64,000 nucleotides of DNA from Lophium mytilinum (Eukaryota; Ascomycota; Dothideomycetes; Mytilinidiales; Mytilinidiaceae), in the NCBI GenBank assembly GCA_010093605.1, contig MU004185.1, positions 579,334 to 643,333 of the forward strand, given 5' to 3'. Within the stretch, counting starts at the first letter, position 1. Each line of letters opens with the position of its first letter. The notes beneath the pieces were generated by a model. The model had not been told where the DNA came from. It did not search any database and saw only the letters and a program-made list of their open reading frames with translations. Positions 43,737 through 55,141 of this stretch are shown piece by piece. The translations under genes were made by a program, and so were the position numbers.

Positions 43737-45137
43737 TCAGTAACGTAGCGACGCTTTCCTGCTCTTGAGTGCGAATTTCAGGTTCCCCCTCTTGATCTCG
43801 GTGGTCTTTACGAGCTCCTTGGCCCAGGTTGCGATGTTGCTGGTAACGGTCCGCTTGGACTTCTTCACAGTGCCAGTTTCGCCGTTGGACACAAGGATCT
43901 TCTGATCACCTGCTTGAGTGTTTCCGGCGAGAGCCCCCTTCAAACCTGCAGAGAGGAGGGCAGATTTGAGGGCTGCTGGGTCGGCTGCGAGCTTAGCATC
44001 CCGGGCCATCATATAAGCCATGACGCCGGTGACGTGGGGGCAAGCCATGCTGGTGCCGCTGAGAGTGTTGATAACGTTGTCGGCGGTGTTCCACGCAGAG
44101 ATAACGTCCTTGCCGGGAGCATAGATATCGGTGCACTTGCCGGTGTTGGAGAAGGTAGAGATGCCATCGTCGATGTCGATGCTGCCCACGGAAACGACAG
44201 CGCTGTTCGGCCCACCATTGTCCGAAGGGCTGGAGTCGCAGGCGTCGGCGCCTGAGTTGCCGGCTGCTACGCTAATGTGGATTCCAGCAGCACTGGCCGC
44301 CTTGATGACGGAGTCAACTGACGAGGAGACGCTTCCGACACCCCACGACATGCTCATGATGCTGCCAACGAAACCGGGTTGAGTCTTGCGCTGGTTGTGC
44401 TGGTCAACAACCCAGTCAATACCCGCGACGCTGTCAGAGAGCGGGCCAGTGCCCTGATCGTTGAGAACCTTGACTGCAATGATATTCGCGCCGGAAGCTA
44501 CGCCAAATACAGCCCCTGCGGCTGTGCCTGCAGTATGTGTACCGTGGCCATCACCATCAGTGTTATCGGATTTGTCGGCTGAGAACCCTTGGGTAGCACG
44601 ACCTCCAAAGACGCCATGGGTAACGCGGACGCCTGTGTCTACGACGTAGATATCGACACCTTGTCCCTGGGTTCCGTCGGCTCCCTCAAAGTTGTAGGTG
44701 AAGTCAAGGTCAGTTGCGGAGCCCTGCACTGCCGACGAGCTTGAAATGCGCTGAGTGCCCCAGGTAGCGCCCGATCGGGTGTCGTAGGAAGAGATCTCGA
44801 TGGCCTTCTCGACATGAGCAACGTCCTCCATGGCGTTGAGGGCGTCGATGCAATGAGATTTCATGTTGGCGGCGAAACCACGGAAGGCAGAGTTGTTGAA
44901 TGTCCATCGGACGTCGGAGTGCTCGACATTTAGCTGGATGCGAGAGAGCACTTCAGCGACATGAGGAGTAGTTGCTTGGGAGTTGTTGAAGATAACGACA
45001 TACTCGTCGCCACCGGTTTGGTGAGCGCCGGGAGTGACGTTTGATATGAAACCGGCCCCAACTCCGGGAGTAGGCGCGGCGATGACAGTAGAAGCCAAGG
45101 TCGCAAGAAGAGCGGTGATCCTGAATAAAGTTGCCAT
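43737..45137 (-). CDS. Secreted subtilisin-like serine protease (proteinase K type)
   Basis: Single exon, 466 aa. The start is at 45137 because MATLFRITALLATLASTVIA is a clean signal peptide. A longer in-frame extension to 45254 lacks one. An I9 propeptide follows (EYVVIFNNSQ to about residue 113). The S8 catalytic triad is D167 (YVVDTGVRV), H198 (GHGTHTAGT) and S363 (GTSMACPHV), with N294 (AAGNSG) for the oxyanion hole. Cysteines near 300, 335 and 366 could form disulfides. Family function: secreted or vacuolar endoprotease for protein breakdown. Unusual is a C-terminal extension of about 55 residues, rich in Lys/Arg (e.g. KKSKRTVTSNIATWAKELVK). It has no membrane anchor. Intact. Confidence 0.93.
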   Translation of the reverse strand: MATLFRITALLATLASTVIAAPTPGVGAGFISNVTPGAHQTGGDEYVVIFNNSQATTPHVAEVLSRIQLNVEHSDVRWTFNNSAFRGFAANMKSHCIDALNAMEDVAHVEKAIEISSYDTRSGATWGTQRISSSSAVQGSATDLDFTYNFEGADGTQGQGVDIYVVDTGVRVTHGVFGGRATQGFSADKSDNTDGDGHGTHTAGTAAGAVFGVASGANIIAVKVLNDQGTGPLSDSVAGIDWVVDQHNQRKTQPGFVGSIMSMSWGVGSVSSSVDSVIKAASAAGIHISVAAGNSGADACDSSPSDNGGPNSAVVSVGSIDIDDGISTFSNTGKCTDIYAPGKDVISAWNTADNVINTLSGTSMACPHVTGVMAYMMARDAKLAADPAALKSALLSAGLKGALAGNTQAGDQKILVSNGETGTVKKSKRTVTSNIATWAKELVKTTEIKRGNLKFALKSRKASLRY

Positions 45138-47489
45138 GTTGAAGGAAAGGTTGAAGGTTGGTAGACTCCTCTGGAGCACGTGATTTGAATGAAAGTTGAG
45201 CGCAAGGGCCTGATGCATTGCACTAGTGAAGGGATGTCGAAATAGCTGTTGCAAAGGTCAGCGGAGGCCTGAATGAGTGAAGGTACGAGAAGAGAGTATT
45301 TATGGAGCGTGTAGTGAAGGTGACAATGACAGATTGTACAGTGACAGCAACCTATGTGCGAGGCGCACATTGCTAGATATAGTCAAGGGACAAGGCATTG
45401 TGGAGGAAACAAAGATATTGTTCCAGATTGGGGCAGCATTGGCAAACAGGCGGCGAGCAGACAAGGCATTGACAGACTGAGTGGAGGAGGTGTTTGGTAC
45501 TTACTCCGACGCAGCGAGTGAGCGAGGTTGAACAATCTCCGTTTCAAGTGTAAAGAGGGTTTGTCAAGTCGTCAAACGTGCCAGCACGCAGGGCAAAAGA
45601 TGCCGGATTGAAGTGAGTGAAGTGAAGAGAAGAATGGGGTATGGAGAACGAAGGGAAGACAGGGCACAGGGCGCTGTCGAAGGCTTAATGTAAAAGAGGG
45701 TGGATGGAAAGGAAAAAAAAGACTGTGACTCCGCAGCTGGCAGCAAGAGCGATGAGGCCGTCGTTGGAGAGGCCGGGGCCGACGGTGCTCATGTACCTAC
45801 GCACATTGGCGAGGCGGTAAACACCAAAGCAGCACGACGACTTCTCGCAACTGAAACACCTTGGCCGGCCCAATGTGCGCTGGCGCCCGTTCGCTGGTGA
45901 AGGCCGCGTGCCTGGCGAGCAGAGCCGTCCACGGGTGCAGTAGGCAGTTTCTGCACCTTGCAACCATCACCATATCCGGAATCTTACACCGTACTCAGCG
46001 CGGCTCGTCTGCATGAACATTTCTTGCTGGTCCAGCGAGTGATTATGACCATTAAGATGATATGCCTTCGCCGCAAACCAGTCTCTGAGAGCCTGCTGGG
46101 GGCCTTCATACCACGGTAACTATGTGTACACACACTCACAATGAAGCTCTGTCTTCAATCTCGATGCCCAGGAAGCCGCGGTTCCTCCCGCCCGCCAGCA
46201 CTCAAATACGAGACCCTAATACCCCATAAACCACAGACCCCTACCCCCGTCCCACTCAAGAGTTTTCACACCCGGCACTCCTCCCAAAAAGCCTAAAACA
46301 CCTCCCCCTCGCCCTCCCATAGGCCAGCCCAAACAAAGCCACCCGCCGGGCAGTTTCGACATCTCCCAGGCGTCATGCAAGCCTCAGGGCCCGCCGCCTC
46401 GATTGGCCCACCGCTCCTGAAACCGGCCCACCGCCGTGGAAACGCGCGCCCAGCCAGCCAGTCCCGCGCCGACCTGCCCTTGCGCATGAAGACTCTGTAA
46501 AATCCAGGGGGCGGCGCGCGCACGCTTCGCAATGCCGACGTCGACAGAGGGCTCGCAAGCCAGTCCTGGCTTTTGGAATCGCGATCTCCGCTGGCGACGG
46601 GACGGCCCTCCGTGGCCAACGATACGGCCGGCTCACGTGGATTCGCGGACGGCGGAGAGACACATGACTGTGGGAGGGCGCCCTAGGGGGAGATTGAGAG
46701 GACTGACCTCGGGACCGTCCTCGTGTGCGCAGCGCATGTTTCGAACGCGAGCCGTGGTGCGGATCGGTGCCGTGTTTCGTTGCATCCGGCGCTGCTTGCC
46801 TGAATGGGGGGCGGGCGGGATCGGTGCACCGATGCAGTAGGTTGCAGAGGGATGGCGCTGGATGGGAGCCTCGAACGCAGTCGAGTCGTGGAGGTGCGTT
46901 AGTCGAGGGGGGAGGACTTCACGATTGGATATAGAGGTAGGTACGATAGTAAGCTGTAGTCATGCATTGTGAGAAGTGTGGTTGTGGAGTCTGTTTAACG
47001 TTTGACGTGGATTTCTTAGTGATCCATCGCTTTGCGCACAGTTCCTACGAGAAGTAGAGTTTGCTGTCAAGCCAGCTCTGCTGGAGCCTGCTGCATACCT
47101 GAATACATCAAGCACGTATTATTTCCTACTCTACAGAACAGTTCATATATGTACTACAACATCAAGCTCTGTCTATCTAAACAACCAAGCTCCGCAGTGT
47201 CACCTCATCACGCAACATCCCATCATCTGCGTCGAGCACATGTCGTGCACGCATTATACATTCTCTCGCGCACTGTATCAACACAAACTCCCGATCCCTG
47301 TCTCACAAACTCCAAATCTCCGAGCACCTCTCATACACAGATAGTGATAGCAAGAAAAAATGTACAATTTCCAAGGTACGGTACAGTACAACATAGGGAG
47401 GCAATACGCAATGCAAAATCCCAGTCCGAGCGCGCTCCCATAATCACACCCATCTATAATCATCCCCTAGCCTGATCAATGTCCAAAGC
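45138..47489. other. Intergenic 2.35 kb
   Basis: It holds the subtilase 5' leader with a candidate UTR intron, and the VPS10 3' flank. A GC-rich block lies around 46.3-46.9 kb and an AT-richer one at 46.9-47.4 kb. No additional gene is recognised. Confidence 0.5.
45246..45504 (-). other. Candidate 5'-UTR intron of the subtilase gene
   Basis: On the minus strand a strong donor (GGA|GTAAGT) lies at 45504. A CGCTGAC branch site followed by TTTGCAACAG ends at 45246, which gives a 259-bp intron 108 bp before the start codon. This is inference from splice signals only. Confidence 0.35.
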
Positions 47490-50400
47490 TTACACTTCCT
47501 CATCGCTATCCTCGCCCAGCAACTCGCCCTCGTCCGGATCCACCACTGCATAGTCTCCACCGCGCGCAAAAGAGCTTCGTGATGTGAATGTCCTGCCCCC
47601 GTATCCTCCGCCCATCCGGCTCGACACAGCGCGCCACGCCGACCCGATCACCATCGGAATTGCGACCACCACGGCCACGAGCGCTGAAATGGCGGCCACG
47701 GGCCAGCTGATCCAAGGACTATTGCTGTCGAAACTGGGTGCCCCGTCGCCTAGCCTAATCCGGCCGAATTTGCCATCCCAGTTGGCCCAGACCCAGTAGC
47801 CGACGCCTGCCGCCGCGAGGATGGGGAGAACGATAGCCAAGAAGAGGCCGAAGCCAGAGATGCCGTGCTTCTTCTCATACTCGCCTTCCCAGCCAGGGCA
47901 AGGGAGGACTTGACTCGTGTGGTCCATTTCTTTGCCGTCTTGACAGGTGGATAGAGGAATTCGGCGGTAGCCTGTCACAGCCCAGTATTCCCTCAATTTG
48001 GGATTGTCTTTGCACGCCTGGATGGGGTCGGGCACGGAAAGGCCCTGAATGAGTGTGCATTCGCCACTAGGTTGGCGCTCAAAATTGTAGTCACTAGATG
48101 TGCGTTAGCTTTGCAAGTTCACATCTCCCATGTGAAAAGGTTACTTACCACTCAAAGTCTCTCCTGGTGCAGCTGCAGTTCCTAGCAATATTGTGCAGAT
48201 GATCAATCTTCTTCCCGTTGAGGCAATCAGTGGAGGTTTCCTTCTTCCTGTGATACTCCGCCACATGGCCGAACAGACAGTTATTTTCTTGCGAAGGATG
48301 TCCGGGGATCCAAATATCGTAGTCGCCAGCTTCGGGGTTTTCTTCGTCGAGGTCGCAAATCCGGTCGAATTTACCAGAAAAGTCGAGGTTGACCGTGATG
48401 GGCCCTTTCTTGTCCTTGCCCCATAGTAAAAAGTTGAGAGATGTGTCGCTAGGAACCGTCGTGATGGAATCGATCCTGACTGCGTGATCGCTAAACCTGT
48501 GTAGTTGGAAGGGTGTCCTACCCTCGTCAACCGAGTAGTACACGTGATCTGTGTCTTCGTTTTTACGAACGATGACGATCACAGAGCCTTGGTCGCCAAA
48601 TTCGTACATATATGGGCCCTTCTTTATCTCAATCCAGTTAATCCCAGCGTCACGAGTCAAGAAAGTGCTGCCTTCATCATACAGACTTAAAGTTTCGCCC
48701 ACGTTTCCTACACCCATCATCAAGCCGACGGCAGTTGGTGAAGAGAACGTCTCCCGTGGGTCTCCGCGTTCCGTATATCCATGTAGATGAAGGGAGCATT
48801 TGCTAAGATCGCCGGAGCAGTCGTATTTCTTGCCATCTGAGTCTTTTGCGGGGGGAGCGAGGAAAGCCCAGTCGGCGCCGTCATTGTGTGTGATCTTGCT
48901 TTTCATCTGCTTTTTCGCACCGCCGTCCACGGCCTCGCGATTAGCAATAACGTTGACAAGAGCAACTCCTTCTATGCCTTGCATCTTCTCAAAGTCAACG
49001 TAGCCAGCCGTGTTTCTGTTGACATCGTTAATGCTTAGAACATAGGATGTGCCGTTGCTGTTGCTCTTGATAATCGTGCCATATTCTTGCTCTCTCGCTG
49101 GATTGACAGTGACATGAAGGAAGATCGAGTGCGTAGAGCTATCTAAGACCGTGTACGCTTGTTGATGGTCGACGTTGAACTTCGGAGGGAACTTCGCATC
49201 GGCGAACACTTTCCCGTCGAGACTAGCATCCAGCTTCAACGACTTGCGGTCCTCCGTCTTTGACGCCACAATGATGAACTCCGACATTGTCGCGAACTCG
49301 ACAACATCGTTGAATCGAATGTCCTTATGCTCAAACCAGTCTTCACTAGCTACGAGCTGCAATGGTTCGTCTGGGTTTTCCTTGGCGTATTGCTCGCAGA
49401 AGACGAGTTTCTCGTTAACTTGTCGGCCATCTTCTCGCCACATGAACTGGCACTTCTTGACAAAAGTAGTCAACGCCTTCCACTCTTGACCGTTCTTCGT
49501 GGATACGGACGCAGTGGAGTGGCATCCATCTTGCCCAGCTTTGCAGTCCTCGGCACCGATCCAGATAAGCCAGTCTTCTTGCTGTGGATGGAAGCCCATA
49601 ATCTGTAGCATCTGTGTATTCGGTGCAGTAGGCGCGTCGAAATGCTTCATGACCTTCTCTAGCGCTCTGTCTTCAGAGTAATATACCTTATTAGTGGCCG
49701 TGATTAGGTACACGTAGTCGTTGTTGTATTGATGCGGGTAGATAGCCACAATGTCATCATCGACCAACTTCTTCCAGCTCTTGCCATGGTCATGAGTAAC
49801 CCACGCCTCCCGTTCGCTTGTCAGCGCTACGATGGTCTCGTCTTTCTCATGAGCGACGCCCCCTCGCTCCAAATAGAAGTGTTCGCGGAAACCTTGGCCC
49901 TTGAATTGGGTTATTTTCTGTGTTATGTCACCACTTGATGGCGGAACCTTGGTGTCGGAGCATTGTCGCTCCTCTGGCTTGTCTTTCTTCACACCGCCTT
50001 CGCACATGTTTCCGGGTATCAATCGCCACCCGGAGCTACCTGTATAGGTCTTTTGGTCGCCTTCGCACTCTCCTTCCGGAGCGGTCAAGGCACCTGAGGG
50101 GACACATTTCTTCTTGTCGCCGTCCCATTCAGGGACGAAGTTGAAGTCGCACTCGAAGTCTCTCTCCGTGCACTCGCATTTTTTGAACACGGGTACCGGG
50201 TCCTTGAACTCTTCGTCCACGAAACAATCGGCATCCCATTTCCGTCGACGGAAACTTTGTTCTTGGCCCATGACGCAAATCGGCTTGCCATCGTCATCTA
50301 CTCGCGCATTCCAATTGATGAAATCGTTCTTCTTACACTTTCCTTCATGGAGCGCTGAGAAGTCCAGGGAAGAAATGAAGTGCTCAGCATCGTTATCCTT

Positions 50401-52090
50401 CCCGCGCCTTATCCCAGTGAGAATAAACTGCAAGCTTGTCGAGTCCGGTATCGTGGTCAGCTCGAAAGCCTTGAACTTAAATCCCATATCGAATTTCTCC
50501 CAGGTGTCCGGTCGACCGTGCTTTAGTGAGTAATAGATCTTATCGGTTTCGCCTTCGTCGAAGACAGCAACAAGAACCGATCCGGCATCGCCAAATTCGT
50601 ACTTATGCGCCTCCTTTAGGGCCAATTTCCAAGTAAGTCCAGCGTCATCCGACACATAGAGATCCCCTTCTCCATACGGTTTCAAATATTCGCCGGTATT
50701 GCCCACACCCATGACAATTCCTGGCGCAGGGCTGGAGAAAACTCTTCCACTGTTGCGCAGATTGGTGACCGAGTGCAGATGTAGGTCCTTGTCATCGACT
50801 TTGAGATTCTCAAAAGTTCTACCATCGTCGAAACTTATCTGAGAAGCAATCTTCTTCACGGCCCAGGATTTCTCTACCTCTTCCCAGTTCTTAACCACGT
50901 TCACCAGGACAATTCCCTGAATATTGGAGATCTTTTCGAAATCGACGTATCCCTCACGGTCACGATTCGTATGGTCGATATTTTTGGTGAAGTAGGTACC
51001 ATTAGAGTTGCTGGTAAAGAGAGCCCCGACAGAGGCCCACTTGTTGGTATTGACATCGACCTGGACGCTATAATTCGTAGACTCGAGGATTGTGTATGCG
51101 TCCTCTTCGACCTTGTGGTCACCGAACTCCGCTCGGTGCCAAGTGATTGTATCGTCCGTGACATAGAGAGCAAGTTCGGCGCTGCCCGGTGCCTTAGCAG
51201 CTGCAACAATGTACCCCTTGACCGCAGCCATGTTGGATATCCCAGACACGGTGCGGCCAGCCGACATGACGGGTTCCTCTTCGTCATCGAAGAAGCTGTT
51301 CTGGTCAGCATTGTTCATAGGAGTTTGCAGGGTTGTCCGCGAGCATGATTGCTCAAATGTCCAACTCACTTGTCAGAGATGACCATCTTGAAATCCTTCA
51401 CCAGCCTGGAGTATTTGCCCTTGACAATACATAGAACGCGGTCGTCGTGCTTGCCTTCGTCATTTGCTAGGAAGAGATCTGTACTCTTGGCCCATATACA
51501 CATCTTGCGATCGCCGCGGAGGAGCTTGGTGGTTTTGAAGCCATCCTCGGTGTACCAAGTCTAATGTCATGGATATTAGCAACGATGACTACACAAAAAT
51601 CTTAAAGCTGAGAAGTAATGCTCACCTTCCCTAGGCATAAGAAATCCGAGCATTCGTCACCTCCATGGAAGAGGATCTTCTTGCTATCCTTTGCGTGAAA
51701 GCTCACGGGGGAGCCTCCCAACGCTATAGCCCCGTCTGTATCAAAAGCGGTCCACGATTCGCCCTGGTCGTAGGTAATCCAATGTGTTGAGTCGCCGCCA
51801 AACACAATCGCCACCTTATTATCAAAAGGGTTCTTGAGAACACCCAGAGCCTTGTTATCGGGTATGTCCTTCACCGGATTCCACTCTTTCCCAGCATCTT
51901 CTGATCGCCATATTGTCCCCTTCAAAGGCTCCGTGACCAGCACAATCTCCGAGTCGTCAAAGTAGAATAGATTCTGGGTTCGGGTTTCGAAGGCCTTGGT
52001 CTCTAGTTCGGGGCCTTTCTTGTCTTTTGCGGACGCCGGTCCGATCGCCACCAATAGGGCGGGCAGCAGTATGCCCTTAAGGAATCGCAT
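47490..52090 (-). CDS. VPS10: Vacuolar sorting receptor VPS10 (sortilin family)
   Basis: Exons 52090-51626, 51560-51370, 51295-48149 and 48093-47490 give 1468 aa. Introns are 65, 74 and 55 bp. Signal peptide MRFLKGILLPALLVAIGPAS is followed by two luminal VPS10 domains. Each is a ten-bladed propeller with Asp-box-like repeats (SEDAGKEW, SDDAGLTW, THDHGKSW, TRDAGINW) and a Cys-rich 10CC module (KCECTERDFECDFNF and NCSCTRRDFECDYNF). The latter is completed across intron 3. A membrane helix spans 1348-1370, and a second hydrophobic segment spans 1398-1418. The tail ends in an acidic cluster with a Leu pair (GELLGEDSDEEV), a plausible sorting signal. The receptor carries carboxypeptidase Y-type hydrolases from the late Golgi to the endosome/vacuole and is recycled by retromer. 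Confidence 0.96.
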
Positions 52091-53068
52091 GATGCATAGG
52101 TGGGGAGGGAAGGATGGAGGAGCAACAGGTCGATGATGTGGACAGCTGTCGCAAAAGGGCTGAGGCGCGTGAAGCAGGCACCTATTGGAAAGCCGCGCCA
52201 AGGATCGCTCCGCCCCCGGCGGTGATAGACTGAACGCAGCGGCTCCGCACGAAGTGCTAAATTTACGCAATGCTACATATTTTCACGAATCCAACAGGCC
52301 CTATTTCCGTCCTAGAAGCAGCTTCTCGCCTAGAGAGTAGACTTTGTACTACATTACCAGAGTTGACATCTGTTCCAGGGATGTTTCACAATATCAACTG
52401 CGACCCCACGCCTACGAGGCATGTGACGACATTCTTGTCCAAATTAGTCACGAAGAGAGTTGTTCCACTACCATGTGTGCAGTGATCCAGACACTGGAAA
52501 TGATAGTATTACCGCTTTTAGAATCACTTCGGTTTCAAGTTGTCCGTCGAGACGACAGCCTACATGCGAGCTGCGCTGAGAGCCTCTAATCTCAATCCTC
52601 GCCCTCACGGCACAGACGTTCGGAACTAGCATCATTGCAGGCAGCTTGATTGATATGCAAGACCCTAAAGTAATGAAAGACCATTGCCTCATCGCTTCTG
52701 CCGCCCACCATTTCCGATCCCCGATCCGATAAAAAGAGCCTCCTCCCCCCGTGTCCCACCCAATGAAGCCAAGATCAAGCATATGTACAGTTTCGCTTGT
52801 AGCCGTGCAGAAAGAAAAGAGAGGCCCCTCAACTACTCGTTAGGGATTTTCTTCGTCCAAAAAGTGAAAGCCACTGAGAGTAGCAGTGTCAGAAAGCATC
52901 GGCACCCAGACTAGCCTGATTTTTCGCGCGCTGCTCCCGTATAGAAGCCAAAAGTAGCTGAATTGCAAGGTAGTGCAAATTAGTTCATTGTACCAGGTGC
53001 CTGTACTCTAAGCGCTGGACAAGACTAATTAGCCTGCTCCTAAGATGGAATAGATCTAGTTGCGCTCC
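52091..53068. other. Intergenic 1 kb, VPS10 promoter and PWWP gene 3' flank
   Basis: No gene or repeat is recognised. Confidence 0.5.
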
Positions 53069-55141
53069 TCAAGTAGCCGCGGTTGGCTCGATAACCGCCT
53101 CAGTAGAAGCCGCAGGTTCTTCAGTGGCCGGTGCCTCGGCTTTGGCATCCGCCATCGGCACATCACCATCAACATCGGCTTTCTTCGTGGATTCAACTTC
53201 AGCAGGTGTCTTAGCTGGTGCTGCTAGTGCAGGGGCTTCAGGGGCGACCGGCTCTTCGGGCTTCGACTCGGCCTTCTCTCCATTCACGCCGTTTGTCGTG
53301 GCTGGCAAGGGAGCTGCGGGAGCTACCACTGGGGTTTCCATATCAGAAGATAGTACGGAGGTCCATCCAGTGAGAAGATCGGCGGAACGCGACTTGAACT
53401 TGAACTCTTCTTCCTTAGGGATCGAATCTAGCTTGATTATGGCCTTCAGAACTTTGTGAATCTTGGTGTTCTTGATGATTTCACCTTCAAGGTCGGTATA
53501 GTTCTCGAGCTGCTTGAAGTAGTCAGACATGGTAGCCATCTCCTCTTCCTTAGGGGTCTGATCGCGAGTCAGGAAACCCTTCTGGAGTCGGTGTCGAAGA
53601 TAGAGTACTGGTAAAAAGTCAGCGCGGTCTTACTTCCAGTTGAACGTCAAAACGAACCACCCTTCGAACGCTTCTCCTTGCGTTCTTCCTCCGTCATTGG
53701 CTTCTCTTCCGCCTTTGCGGAATCTTCCTCATCTTCGCTCTCAGCCTTGGCCTTAGCCTTCTTTGGCTTGGGGATTTTCTTGGGCTTCACAGCAGATTCA
53801 TCTTTCGGGGTCTTGTTAGTGAGCTTCAATTTGGTCTTTGGGGTTTTGGCCGGCTGGAAACAACATTAGCAATGAAAAAACCAGGTTTCAGAGGGGTTTT
53901 CACCTTTTCGCCCTCCGCGTCACTGTCCGCGTCCTTCTTGCGCTTCTTGGTGGCCTTCGCCTTTTTTGGAGCTGCTTCCCCGTCTACTCCGTCCTCCATC
54001 TCAACATCTTCGTCGACAACAGGAGCGCTCTTGCGTCGTCCACCCTTTTCTTTCTTCTCCTTCTTGATGGCCACAGCTTTCTCGGCTTGTTCCTCGAATG
54101 CTGCGGATTCGGCTAAGGTAGCCTTTTCGTGTTCCGCCAGCATATGCTTGAACCAAGGCAGATCGTGCTCTTCTGCGGCGACCTTGTAGGCCTCCCACAA
54201 AGCCTTCGTCTTCTTGCCCTGGTTGTCATCCTCGACTTCCTTCTTCAGGCCGTCCATGTCAATAGGCTGAAGGTCTGTGTTGACTTGCCACGAGCTGTAC
54301 ATCAAGTGCGTTAGCTTACAGAGAATTCAGAGAGCGCTCTGCCAGGTAACAATCGCAGAACAGGGGAGACGGGGGAACTCACAATTCGTTAGTTCCCATG
54401 AACATGATAGGATACCGCCTATCTTTGGCATTCTTAGCACCTACTTGGAAATCTTCGCGATATGTGCCGTCCAATCGCTTCGCGCTTACAGGACGCTTGC
54501 TGAGAAGGCTCTCGGGGAGCATCTCCTCGTCGCACACGATGACCGGCCAAGGAGGGAAGCCTCGCATGGCAACAAACCAGTATTGACCAGGCTCCACGTC
54601 GAGGCGCAGTGTCACGGTAGACTTCTTGCGACTCAAAGCCTTCTTCTTGCTATGTTCGGGAACGCCTGCGCCAGACTTCCTCCTAGGGCCGCCCTTCTTG
54701 ACAGAGGCTGGTGTGCCATTGGTGGCAGCCGCAGTCGGGGCTTCAGAGCCTACAAAGCCAATGTTAGCATCCGAGTAACGTGCACCTTCTCCGAACTAGG
54801 AGCAGCTCATCACTGCTCTTTATTCTATTGTAGGCTCACCATTGTCATCCGTGTTCTCAATGTTTGCAGCGGTAGCAGTGAGCTCCTCAGATGTGGTAGG
54901 CGCGGTCGGGACGGGTGTGGGCTTGTCTCCTGCTAGAAGGAAGTTCGTCAGCGAGCAGCTTATCGTGGTCGATAGAGCCTCACTTACCAGCAGCGGGCTC
55001 GGCGGACTTAGTGACGTCGTCGCCTTCCGCGGCGACAGCTTCCGTAGGAGCAGAGGCCGTCGAGGGCTCAGCTGAACGCGTCGGCTCCGCGTTCACCGCG
55101 AGCGCCTCTGTTGGTGCGGCTGGGGTGGATGAGTCTGCCAT
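53069..55141 (-). CDS. PWWP-domain chromatin reader with LEDGF/TFIIS-N-like domain
   Basis: Exons 55141-54988, 54929-54840, 54749-54383, 54294-53904, 53853-53658 and 53607-53069 give 578 aa. Five introns of 50-90 bp join in frame. The N-terminus is Ala/Glu/Pro-rich and disordered. The PWWP domain starts near residue 135 (EPGQYWFVAMRGFPPWPVIV), with the signature FPPWPV at 146-151. It closes after intron 3 (GTNEFSWQVNT). The middle is Lys/Glu-rich with several nuclear-signal-like clusters (KKRKKD, KPKKIPKPKK). Residues about 400-490 are helical (LYLRHRLQKGFL...YFKQLENYTDLEGEIIKNTK) and resemble the TFIIS N-terminal/LEDGF integrase-binding fold. PWWP domains bind H3K36-methylated nucleosomes, and the helical domain docks transcription or elongation partners. 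Tail is Ala/Glu/Pro-rich. Intron 1 ends in a TAGCAG tandem acceptor (either gives an open frame). Confidence 0.88.

Noticed and set aside
19561-52090. Idea that EMC3, SPC2, STT3 and VPS10 form a secretory-pathway gene cluster
   Set aside because: They are spread over more than 30 kb among unrelated genes on both strands. These are housekeeping genes and chance proximity is sufficient.
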